Shown here: positions 1 through 13,400 of the stretch, piece after piece
Numbering within the stretch: the stretch's first letter is position 1
Layout: every line of letters starts with the position of its first letter
Assembly (NCBI GenBank): GCA_963070105.1
Contig: OY718804.1
Location: 7,795,817-7,859,816, forward strand
Direction: 5' to 3'
Length of the DNA stretch: 64,000 nucleotides
DNA from: Litomosoides sigmodontis
Taxonomy: Eukaryota > Nematoda > Chromadorea > Rhabditida > Onchocercidae
Notes under the pieces: generated by a model
Database searches by the model: none
The model's input: only the letters and a program-made list of their open reading frames with translations
Told to the model about the DNA's origin: nothing
Position numbers and translations under genes: made by a program

Positions 1-1091
1 TCTCAATAAGAGAATTGTATTGCATTTCAGGATGACAATAGAAATGCTATTTCAATAAAAATAGATCAAATAATACATGGAAAAGATGGGACAACACTCA
101 AGAGTTGTAAAGCACACCGCTAAGTGTGGTTCATGCCAAAAGTAAGCTGAAAAAGCAAAACCTTGCTGTATTATTATTATACAGTAACAAGTATTTCGTA
201 TCCCCTACTGTCAGTTTATTGTGGTAAAGTTACCACACTTCACAAAACTACTTCATAAAATAAAAAATAACTGCACCTTGAAGGAATCAGAAAACAAAAA
301 AACAGCAAATAGCTCTAAAGCTATGAGGTTCTATCGCAATACCCACTGTTACTATTAAACAAAAAAGGCACTTTTCAACAAGGAACATGAAGTTCACTAC
401 AATAATAGCGGAGATAATAGGCAGTACTCTAAAACCAATTGATCTCAGACTACGCTTAAGATTACTGCACTGCCATAACAAACATTACAAAGAACGGAGA
501 TAAAATCTTCTATTTATCATTCGCATTTCGTTGAGCCACCAGTCACTGTTGTGAAGAGAAATCTCTAATAAGTATTAGTATTCGAATATTATGACAAATC
601 CATCTCAAGAAAGCCAATGCCAAGCGTCTTTAGGGATCTGAAAAAAACGAAATACTCAACAATGTAGACATGCTATGCAGTCTCGGGATTCAGCTTCCTA
701 AACTCAGAAGCTTAGCGATTTACCTCCAAACATAAAGCTTAGTCTAATCGTAATCTGACGTTTTATGATAATATAAAAATCCTATTTCTTGCACTGAAAA
801 AGTGTAATAGAGCAACATTTCACTTTTTTTTCTTTACTTTTACACTATGATGATGAGTATTCCACTAAGTTACAAGAAACAAAAAGAAAACCAGGAAATG
901 GCAATCTAAATGCAGTCAGTTTAGCCGTGAAAACACCGCTGCTTTATATTGAATTAATCACTCCAAAAATTTAGACATTCATAGGAAAATACAAAAAGTA
1001 TACAGTAAAACAGGTGTACAGTAAATGCAATAAAGTGCCAAATAAAAATCAAAAGCTCCGAGTGAATAAAAGTTGATTAAATATAGATGTG
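1..1091. other. no gene recognised
   Basis: AT-rich sequence downstream of the unrecognised minus-strand gene. I see no long open frame with coding character and no clear splice-bounded exon. It may hold that gene's 3' UTR; TTTATT at about 215-220 would read AATAAA on the minus strand, but it is far from the stop codon. Confidence 0.4.
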
Positions 1092-2687
1092 TTACCTTAC
1101 AACAACTATAAGATAACACACCATTGCGTCCTTCACCAATTTGCATATATAAACTGAATCTTTTAAACCAGATGGGGTCACAATTAGGATCCTAGTTAAG
1201 CCAATAATAAAATATTAAATAATATTTACCAATAAATAACTTACGGAACTTCAAATTAAGAGCCTCACACATACTGAGGAATTCTTTAGGTCGATATTTT
1301 TGCATAGCTTCTCTAACATTTGGATTTGACACCACTTTAGTTATAATAGCGTAAATATTGTTGCTGGTGGGATTCTGCAGAAAATTTAACTTTAAAGTGA
1401 AACTGCAAAACTTTATTTAAAAGAAACATTTCCAAAAGTTTCTTTTTAAGAGAAAAGACAGAACTCAAAAATTTGTAAAGTCCATTTCTTGTGAGAGAAT
1501 AGAATAATAAATTCCCTATTCACACACTTTTGCTAACTTTACATCGATTTCTCTTTCGTTTCCTTGGCCTCAATGTAAAAAACTTTAATACTTTATGCTT
1601 TTTTTCCTCCAACTCATCAAGCGGAAAAGAACGCGCGCCATCTATAGTACTCTCAGAACAATTACAGCCGTTATGATTGTTGTAAAATTCCCGATTGAAA
1701 CTTTTTCGTCCGCTATAAATTCTATGTTTTTGGAAAACCTGAAAGCAACGCAACTTCTTCCAGAGAGAAAAATGAAAATTTTGCAGTTGCTAAATTTACT
1801 GAATTAGGTTATTATTATTGCAATTGCATACAACATCGAATTCTGTGATGAAATTAGGTTCTTCAATGTATTTTGTCAACATCCAGTTGTATTCAACAAC
1901 ACGCTGGTATTTTGATGGCTTTCTGAAATCAGAGAAATTAATAGCTGGAAAATTACTGAACATAGATATAATTATGAAAAACCTTTCTGAAGTTCAAAAC
2001 AAATAAAAACCTTGACACTAACGCCACATAATTTTGCTTCGGCTTATATCTTTCGTGACAGACAGCGGCAACTCTACCCAAATCTGGAGACCATACCCAA
2101 TTCCCGTATCCTTCCTGACCTCTCTCTTGAAAACATATGTTCGTTTTAAGCTGAAAAAGGGTCATTTGTGAACACGTCCATCACTAATCTATTTCCCTCA
2201 GTGTTTTGATAGAAATTTAGTTGATTACTGCAAGTTTCAATTATCGTTCTAATCGATATACCGTTAATAAAATATTTTTGAAACTTTTCATGTTTTTATT
2301 TACTTACAAGAACGAAACCATTATAGACATATGTTGGTAGCATTTCACTGCACTGGCGTATAATCTCATAAACATCTAATCCAGCAGAGCATAAAACTAC
2401 CCACGAACCCAGTTTCAAGACCTCTGACAAAACACCATTCTTCAATTTAACCTGAAATACTCCTATTTGGGGAAAAATCAAGCAAAATAATAGTACAAAA
2501 CGCACAAACTATCAAACATTTACTTTATATTCACTGATAATTGCAATTGCACATTCTCTGTTAATACGTGAATTTATATCGATTTATATCATTTCATCTT
2601 CTGATCAATTCGCATCTCACTGGAACTCAAATTGAATATACGAATGTAAATAGCTGAACTTACCTCGAAAGAATCCATTGCAACCAT
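1092..2687 (-). CDS. unrecognised protein, about 263 aa, seven exons
   Basis: Exons, right to left: 2687-2664, 2451-2308, 2150-2023, 1922-1832, 1738 to 1526 (or 1538), 1374-1245 and 1153-1092. All phases agree and give a 792-nt frame ending in TAA. The start MVAMDSFE lies 8 nt after a TTTCTGTAG acceptor at 2696-2697, which fits trans-splicing. Visible blocks are GYGNWVWSPDLGRVAAV, VVEYNWMLTKYIEEPNF, a basic patch RPRKRKRNR and KYRPKEFLSMCEALNLKF. I see no signal peptide and do not recognise the family. The C-terminus could continue: the stop overlaps a GTAAGG donor-like site at 1100. The donor of the fifth exon is ambiguous between GTTAGC and GTGTGA, both in phase 0. Function unknown. Confidence 0.6.
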
Positions 2688-4021
2688 AGGGAAAACTACA
2701 GAAATAGTAATCCAACAATTTTCTAACTTAACAATCACCCCTTTTAGTTCGCATGATGCACTGAAATTTAATATCAGGAGTGTCCAATAAAAGTCCAATA
2801 ATCCAAGTGTATCCAATAATCTCACATTATTTTGTAAACAGTGGCTTTCACCTCGATGAATGAGATGTTTCCCTTGGCAAATTCATCATTGTTGTAAGCA
2901 CTATAAAACGATACAAACCGTTGCCCACATACGTACGCACTTCAAACGAAGCGATATGCGCTTCAGTACGAACAAATAAGAGGCTGAAAAAAGAACTATA
3001 ACAACGAAATTTACATGAAGATGCAGAGGATTACATTTATACTTAGTCCTTTATCCACACACGCATGAACTATAAATTATTGAATTGCTTGAGTACAAAG
3101 CCATATATAAGCCGACCGGTACTTCATAAGACCTGCCATTGATGTTTCACTTTTTTTATACTAATAAAGAACCGAACTGGTATCCAAACATCCAAATTAA
3201 ATGAAATATTGAAAAATGTCGAAATCAATTACTCTTTTTGATAAAACACGGTGCTCCTCTATTTTCATCAACTTCCATTATAAATTATCCCTCAAAAATA
3301 CCAGCATTTCGAAGCAAGGACTAAATCACAGTGAAAATTTACATACGCCATCTCGGATATATTATAATGCCACTGAAGTAAAAAATGGAACTTATTCCAG
3401 AACCGAAATAGAATCACCACTTCCGTCCTTGGCTCTCTCAAACCGAGTGATTTTCTCAACAGGAATTTTTTGGCATTTCTCAGATTTTCGAAAAATAATC
3501 CTACAAATACGAAAGATTCCTGTCGAATAACAACGATCAAAACAAGCAAAAATTTTCAAAATGCATTTTACTTCTAAAATAAATACGCATAAAAACGAAA
3601 CAATAAAAGAAGCCAAAACATAACAACACTCTAATAGGTTCCACACAATATTGAGGAAAAGTAATTGTCGCCTATTTTATAAATAATTTTCAGTGAAAAA
3701 TTGCCGTGAAAAATCATAGTGAAAGAGATTACTTGCAAAATAATTCAAGGATACATTTTCAAAAAAAAGTCTAAATATCACTGGCAGACTTAAAACATTA
3801 AAGAAAGTAATGAAGAACAATTTTGTGACCATAATCCAATGAAACATGCACATTATACCAATACTAAATATTTTGAACACAAACCAAAGTGAATAATAGA
3901 TGTTTAGAATGGTATTTTAAGTTGGCATGACTGAAAATCATTCTGAACAAATAAATTCTAACTTCAAAGCAAATAATAAAACTTTGGAACTTGATCTTGC
4001 AACACAAGCAAATGTCAAAAC
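2688..4021. other. intergenic, no gene supported
   Basis: This separates the unrecognised gene from the 3' end of the HP1 gene. Open frames of 70-105 codons occur on both strands around 3.2-3.9 kb, but they overlap one another, lack paired splice sites and have no family resemblance. I regard them as chance frames. Confidence 0.4.
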
Positions 4022-6417
<2,396 letters not shown>

Positions 6418-6457
6418 TTAACAGGCCTTGCGCTATACACTTACGTCGAGCACAACG

Positions 6458-6513
6458 GCCACCGCTGTCTCTTAAAGTATTCGAAGACAGCCACCGCTGT
6501 CTCTTAAAGTATT
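6458..6513. repeat. tandem duplication GCCACCGCTGTCTCTTAAAG...
   Basis: Two exact copies of a 24-bp word start at 6458 and 6490. They sit just upstream of the HP1 start codon, immediately before the GA tract. Confidence 0.85.
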
Positions 6514-6516
6514 ATG

Positions 6517-6557
6517 AAGAGAGAGAGAGAGAGAGAGAGGGGGGAGAGGGAGAGAGA
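6517..6557. repeat. (GA)n tract
   Basis: Nearly pure GA dinucleotides running into GGGGGAGAGGGAGAGAG. It is a simple repeat; GAGA tracts often mark open promoters in invertebrates, but that role here is inference. Confidence 0.9.
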
Positions 6558-6939
6558 TACGAGCTGAGCGGAGCAATGTCTAACGAAACGTCACGGTACA
6601 ATGTCCAGGTTGAATGTTGTGGCACAATAAGGACACTTCCAGTCCCCGCTCAGTCCGTTAACCTCGAAGTCTCCTTCACCTTCCGCCTCTCACAGATCGC
6701 ACTCCAGCACGGGTCGTAGCACAACCACGACGAAACTTGCAGATAAGTAGGTTGCAGCGAAGTAGTCCGGCAGGAATGCAAGTTACTAAAATTCCTTCAC
6801 TTCCTGGGCATTGCTGTGGTGTGAGTGGTAGTGGCTTGTCGTCAGTCGTTTTGATCCTTTGACGTGGTAGTAAGTAGCATTGCCACCTGTCACTTTCTCT
6901 GGCATATTCCTTCAGTGATAAATGTTTTCCAGAGGAGTG

Positions 6940-7568
6940 ATGTCTGAAAATCTACCAGTTGAAAGTGAAGAGTCGAAGAAGACCAGCGGCAGGGCGTGTA
7001 ATCACGTACGGCAAGCACTAAAAAAATGCTTAAAAGTAAGTGAACACCCTGACGAACCTTAGCAAGTCAGGACGGCTAAAAAGGATAGCAAGGTTGAATG
7101 ACACAGTATCAGTCTATGCAACTTAGGTGTGAAATTAGGCGATGCTTCTGCACTCTAGACTTGTCGTTGTGGAGTTATTCGATAAGGTCTAATTGAAATG
7201 TCTGCGTGTTACAGAAGGATATCCTAACTTTCCTTGAGACGTAACTTGCTCGATCGCTCACACCCAAGTTTGAGTTATCCGAGATATGTACGTATAGCTC
7301 GTAAAAAAAGATATCTCGTAGTTAGCTAAGATGAGACCAGACACTAATGTGATAATCATCTCAAAAAATGTCTCACATTTCCTCTTTTAGCAAAACTTGC
7401 GAGCAGCTGATTTACTGAAATATATTTGAAGTGTCATGCTTCTAGGAATCGGATTGCGTTCAAAAAGAGCATCGTCGTGCATTGGATTGCATGCGCTCAC
7501 GCGCTGATACTGTCCCTCAACGCTGTTTTCAGCTATTACACACGTTTGCTCAGTGTAAATTATCGCTG
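6940..7568 (+). CDS. COA5/PET191-like twin CX9C protein (3' end unresolved)
   Basis: Cytochrome c oxidase assembly factor family of the mitochondrial intermembrane space. Exon 1 (6940-7035, donor GTAAGT) encodes 32 residues ending ACNHVRQALKKCLK. Exon 2 (7446-7568, acceptor TTCTAG) continues in phase 0 with ESDCVQKEHRRALDC and VPQRCFQLLHTFAQCKLSL. CNHVRQALKKC and CFQLLHTFAQC are both exact CX9C pairs with the family's spacing, and ESDCV follows the first as in COA5. The start ATG lies 7 nt after a TTTTCCAG site; an in-frame ATG at 6922 is the alternative. Exon 2 ends at GTTAGT. The expected C-terminal tail rich in R and F was not found; an in-phase candidate exon is 8218-8433, but its sequence is not family-like. 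Confidence 0.75.
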
Positions 7569-8217
7569 GTTAGTTGCTTTGCTTCCTATTCTTTGTGCAC
7601 ACAATTAGTGGACGATTTTTGCAGATGAAAAATTAATTTTTCACTGCAAAATGTTTGTGCTTTGTAGGTCGATAATCGTTTACGGACACGAGGGAGAAAA
7701 TTAGACATTCAGAACACAGAAACTTCACCAGAGTGAACTGATTAACATGAAAGCAGAATGAATTCAGGCTTTCCTTTGAATTTGTTATAATAATTGATGC
7801 ACACAATCAGATAAATAATTGACGTCTTCAGACCACAGCACCAAAACAGAGTGTATAATTTTCGGAAATGCTCGCAATTCCAATGCTCTCCAAGTGATAA
7901 GAGTATCAAGAACGAGTGAAGAAAAGGTATCGAATTAATAAAATTCAATTCAAATGCAGAGAAATCTGTGATAAAAGTGTTTGCGAGTATTCAACAATCA
8001 AGAAACACTCTGTAATTACTATTGACATCCGCAAAATTTAATGCATATGAAAGTCAGAACACTGGTAGCGGTTTTAATATTCATCTCATGCACATTATGA
8101 ATGCAATGGGCTGAGTAATTCACTTATTTATAGCCTCATTTTCTAGTGATCAACTGAAAACGATATTGTTGCAGATGGAATTTTTAACGCATCCATTGTT
8201 GTTATTATGTATTGCAG

Positions 8218-8433
8218 AAAAAAATGTATAGTAGTAGTATTCATAATGCGTTTGGAAAGTTTTCCGCAACACGTATTTGCCAATGGTGTTCTAGAACTGC
8301 AAGCTCCTTTCGTTTTCATTCAATATTCACCTGGACTTTATCGCTGAGAGAAAGTCAACCAGATGCATTACGATCGTTTCGCCGAAATAAGTTGATTTTT
8401 GTAGCCTTACACAATGAAACTGAAACTGATTAA
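8218..8433 (+). CDS. possible terminal exon of the COA5-like gene
   Basis: A TATTGCAG acceptor is followed by 71 open codons in phase 0, which would join exon 2 of the COA5-like gene and end in TAA. It includes DALRSFRRNK, loosely like the RxRFRGRK tail of COA5, but 50 unrelated residues precede it. It could be a chance open frame in the 3' flank. Confidence 0.2.
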   Translation, partial: KKMYSSSIHNAFGKFSATRICQWCSRTASSFRFHSIFTWTLSLRESQPDALRSFRRNKLIFVALHNETETD

Positions 8434-8550
8434 GCTATTACTTATGATAATCGTAAAATTATATTTGGAAATGTGTTCTATTTTGTTAGCGTTTGATTTA
8501 TCGTCCTTTGCACATGATCATCCTATTAATCGCTCAACTTACTACATACT

Positions 8551-9046
8551 GAATCCGTCCGAACAGAATTTCAACACTGAGCGGTATGTTATAAGCAAAG
8601 ATTGTAAATGCGAAAGAATTCCACTTCGTTGATTTAGACGCCAAGTAGGAATGAGGGTATTTACACATTGTTTTTGTATTCCGTCTTATTTTCAACCAAT
8701 ATGATGTTAAAAATCTTTAGTTCTTACAGCTTCTACTGGTGATCGGTGCATAAATGGATAATTGTGTCAAAGAAAATTTCGAATTGTCAAAAGCCTACGT
8801 CAATGAGCAACTCCTATTCAGTGCTTCGATAATACAAAACGGTGTCTGCAGAGATTAGTTTGATTAAAGTGAACTTTTTTATCGTCACACATTACATATT
8901 TGTTACATCACAAGGAGACATATAATCAAGAGACCTCCTGCAAAAAGAATTTCAAAGATCCGGAAATATCATCAACGAATCCGAACAGAATTTGAACACT
9001 GTGCGGTAATGTTTTAAGAAAAGACTGTAAATGAGAGAATTCAATT
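8551..9046. repeat. diverged duplicate of about 70 bp
   Basis: The stretch 8551-8626 (GAATCCG...CGAACAGAATTTCAACACTGAGCGGTA) recurs at about 8977-9046 with roughly four-fifths identity and small gaps. The copies lie about 420 bp apart in the same orientation. I see no terminal repeats or coding role. Confidence 0.7.
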
Positions 9047-9143
9047 TTGGCGGGCTGTGAAGACAATTTTGTAAAACAGAAAAAAACTTAACTGAAAGAC
9101 ACATACAATACACTCAATATATATTTTCAGGCAGGATAATCCT

Positions 9144-9534
9144 ATGAAAAGCTCCAGCAATATTACTACCACACTTCCTGGTGCAGATTCAGAAGTCAAT
9201 CAAATAAACATGTATTAATAACTTGGTCACACGACAACTATGATCAAGAACTTAATTCTGAGAAAGATATTGGCAGTTGGGATTAATTAAAGGCGAAGAC
9301 TCCCCTTCCCTAGAAAATTTTCAGTGCAGTAGTGCTGCAAAAAGAAAACAAACGGACAGTGAGGAACTTTTCCATCGATTGCAAAAAGACCAAATTAAGA
9401 AGTTACTAACCGAGAAATTGACTGATTTCACGAGAAGGAAATGGAAAAAGTGTTATGAGAATCATGTTTACAATAATAGTTACCCGACAGCAAACAAAAT
9501 ATACATACATGCAAGAGTATTTATGAAACGTTAA
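9144..9534 (+). CDS. small protein, 102 aa, weak ENY2 resemblance
   Basis: Exon 1 begins at 9131 after a strong TATATTTTCAG site; the first ATG is 9144, and this exon runs to 9194. An 82-nt intron (GTCAAT...TTGGCAG) leads to 9277-9534, which ends in TAA. The short leader suggests trans-splicing. The protein is polar, with FHRLQKDQIKKLLTEKLTDF followed by a Trp, which resembles the first helices of ENY2 (TREX-2/SAGA subunit; RLKELLxxKLxE...W). The C-terminal half does not match ENY2, so either the last exon differs from my reading or the resemblance is chance. It lies about 1.6 kb downstream of COA5 exon 2 on the same strand. Confidence 0.45.
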
Positions 9535-10448
9535 AACACTGAAAGATGTATGAATCAAAATAGCGAATTAATTTTCCTTCACCGGATTACTGTTTAAAAT
9601 TGGAGCTGCCTCTTCAAATTTTCTAAGCAAACGATTTCATTCTCCTAATGCGACAAACAGTTTTTTTTCCTAGTTTTCATTTTAGTATTTAAATAGTCAA
9701 GGAATCCAGGAAAGATTCTTGACATTTTCTTCTGACAAGTTTAACTAAAAAGAATTCTCCACACTATAAATGTGAATGGCAAAAAGAATACAAAAAGGAG
9801 CAACTGTTTCATATAAATTAAAATGAAAAAAGTAAACAAAAAGAAGGCAACAAAAAGGTTTAACAATCCAATTTGAAATGTTTAAAAAAAAATTAGAGGG
9901 AGTAGTTGCTTGGATATTGTGCTACAAAAGTATCCAGTAGACTTTTCATTATCATGCGTGCGAACAATTGAGCAAAAGTCGTTTGCTGAGTGAATCGATT
10001 TAATCATATCGAGTTTGTGTCACATATGTGAAACATTCCAAAAACAGCTACTGCCTAAAAAAATACAAACAGGTTGTACATAAACTAGATTGTTTTTATT
10101 TTTTGTTATGTTACTTGTTTTTCACAGTTTTTAATCTTCTATGGAGGAATTTGGAATATTGATAAAATGCATACGATGTTTCCTTACGATCTTTTCCAAT
10201 AAAATTTAATTTTTCACATGTTCATTTAAATATCATTCTGTTTGGGCATAGCAAATTATAGTTTATATGCGATGCTATCATTGTTACCGATACAGTAAAT
10301 TATTTGCCAAGAAATCAATCATTCATGCAAAACATTTCGCTGTTTGGATTTCTGATTAAATTTTGAAGAGATATTTCTCTTCCTTGTTAGGTTCAAAAGT
10401 AAGCGTTGAAGGCAATCTTTCAAAACAAATAACTTGTGAGAAATTTTA
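9535..10448. other. convergent intergenic spacer
   Basis: AT-rich DNA between the plus-strand small gene and the 3' end of the PDE2 gene. No exon with paired splice sites and no structured RNA was seen. Confidence 0.5.
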
Positions 10449-10450
10449 TT
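10445..10450 (-). terminator. AATAAA overlapping the PDE2 stop codon
   Basis: On the minus strand the stop TAA is followed directly as TAATAAAATTT, so a canonical poly(A) signal overlaps the stop. If used, the 3' UTR would be very short. It may be coincidental in AT-rich DNA. Confidence 0.35.
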
Positions 10451-13400
10451 ACTGTTCGTGTCGTTGTTGGGCTCGTTTGATTACTCGCTTTTCTAGAGAA
10501 CTATCCTTGAGATAATCAAGACCAAGAGTTGGGTATTTCTCCTCGACCAATATCTCGTCCAATGCTAACCAACATTTTCTATTGAACAACATCGATTCAT
10601 ATGTACTTTTACTTTCGGGTAGCAACACTGACAAGTAACTACAACATAAGTTATTAAACAGACTTAATGTAAATAAAACAAAGGCTAAAAAATCAACTAC
10701 TCAGCCCATGTACATTTCTCTCAAGAATTAAATTCTCAAAACTTGCTGAAAAACAGGCACTGCAATTGTATCCATAAATTCAAGCTGTAGTTTCGGTACG
10801 CATGCGCGATCTCGATCCATCATTTCCAGTGGACGACTTCCCATTTGCTTTTCTAGATCTCCTTGTGAGAAAAATTCCTTATAAATGTTCTCCTAAACAT
10901 GGTTACCAACAGTGAAGAAGCGCAAACGTTCCAATATTAACATTCTTATAACACAAATACCTACAGTTCGCCTCAATTTTGCTGGAATTTAATTCGAAAC
11001 TAAACTGTTGCAGTAAAAAAACCACAGAGTTAGAGAGTTAGAGTGGAAAAGTTAAGATAGAGTCAACCTGTTAACTAATTTTCTATCTACCTTAGGTATT
11101 TTTTGAATTCCATTAACCTTACAGCTATTGCTTTCAAACTTACAGCTATTGCTTTGCTATTTCTGAAGTCTTTTGTCTGATCGGAGAGATCGGCTGAAGT
11201 CATCATAAGACATAGTAATAAGTATCGATGGTGCTGTATTGAACTATCGAATCCAACTGAAAAATAAGTCAGTACACTTTTAGAAGTCCTATAATACAGC
11301 AAAAAAAAGAATCACTGTCCGAAAAGCATTAGTATTATTGTAGTGTAAACGAACACACTTCGCAAACAGCGAACAGTTTATTCTTGCCACCCACGCACTA
11401 AGAAATTATCTACGACAATGCATGCAGCAAGATTGACTCATAATAAACTCTACCGCGAGCTCATTCATTTTTTTATGAAAGTAGGAAGTTATAGTACAAG
11501 TTTCTAAATTAACTTCGATCGGTAGTCTGCAGAGTAATAATTTTGGTGGTGTGAGTGACACACGCCTTTCAAAACCTAACGAAATTTTTTTTCAAGTTGG
11601 AAAGAATTATAATAGTAATCTGCGATATAATATTTCTCGTTTTCTGAATACCTGGAAGTTTAAACACATTCCATCTCAAAGAAAAACAAAAAAAGGTCAT
11701 AATGGAATCTAAACCCTAGGACTAGAAATGTCTAAAAAAAATGAACTAGATTACTCACCTTCAATCATTCGATTAATATCCTGCACTTTCTGTAAATGAT
11801 TAGCTATGTCGGTTGCAAGAATGATGTCCCTTATGTGATCCAAAACCGAATGAAATTGCTAAAAAATGAGTTTCAACTATGAAGACTCTCTAGATGCTTA
11901 AATAAAGACTTTTCCATATCAAAAACAGATGCTTCATATAAATGTAGTAAGAAAGAATAACGCAAAAGGCCGTTAATATCCCTGTCGACAATTTTGAAAA
12001 ATAAACGTAACACGTCTTCTGAGTGTATAAAACTGATTTAACGAACAATACTCACTTAACATCTCCACTTAAGCTTTTGGGGCACTATCTAGAAGAATCA
12101 TAACTAGTTAGACTATGAAATAAAATATGGACAGGTTTCAATTAGTTCAACCCACCAAAAAAACACTCATACTATAATGACGTAAAACTTACATGTCGAT
12201 TTAATGAAACCAGTATATTGCACCCTTCCATATTTAGTATTGATATTGTTTGAGCAAAATGATGTCTCTCCAACACTGAGCCTTCACTGCTATACAATTG
12301 CGCAAGCGGTGTTCGCTATATTATAGTAAGTTATTCAAAAATACAGAAAAATTTCACTGTCAAAACTAGCAAATATATCCCCACTACGTACCATATTTAC
12401 TCTTATTCTCTTCCTGTAACTTAAATTCTAATCCACACTTCTTCTATTCTCTGTTGTTCCTGATGTAAAAAAATAGCTCCACCGATCTGTATTCAAGCTT
12501 AGGCATTACATTAGCAATGAAAGATTGCTATGACTGTATTTCATTTGTATGCCATCATAAAAATTAGGAACACAGTAGCTTCCGTCCGAAAATCATCGCC
12601 ATCACAAGCACAAGCTGACTCTCGTTTAATGACCCTTGGAAAACACTTCACGAGTGCACATTGTATTCGCTATCTAACTCATCAATACCTCATTCATCAC
12701 CTCATTGAGTTAAAAAAATAGAAACTGACCGACTGTACTTGGAATGCATTGGTAGTACCACGGTGATCGATATCATGACATAAACTTGCTACAAAGAGAG
12801 CTAAACTTTCTAATTCATTCAGTGCATTATGTGCCGTTTCAGTTCGTAGTAACAAATATGTAAAATGTGCAACAGCAAATGCATGAGACCAGTTGTGATA
12901 AGGCACATCACGGTAACCTTTTTGAACCATCAACAAGAAACAGGCTAACGTCTGTCGCTGTAAGCGAAATCGCTGAACGAAACCCAAGTCCTGAAAACAA
13001 ATGATTAATTGTAATGTTTGTGTGAACACAGATTAGTTAGTGGAATTATTATAAACAAAAACTAAAACAATAATTCGTTTGTATAAAATGAGAGACCTTA
13101 ATTACTGCAATTATAAAAAGAATCACGAATCAGATTTTTTTCATAATCCTTCATTGGACCCTAAAAAACATGAAACTTCGAAGGCAAACCTTAAAAATGG
13201 ACAATGCCGCCTCAACATAGGTGTCACCTGATCCTATAGAGCGTGGTGAAAAATTAAAATGCTCGAATTCTGGAGAAAATGAAGTAGCCGTTGGTATATC
13301 ACCTACTGTTAATCGCAACAAATCTTCTGGTGCGATCTGCAAACAAAACCAGAGGGTAATAACCTAATTATGCTGCATGTTGTGTGAAAAAAATAGTGAC

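Noticed and set aside
3216..3530. 104-codon plus-strand frame downstream of HP1
   Set aside because: Two other minus-strand frames cover the same bases, and there is no acceptor, donor or recognisable domain.
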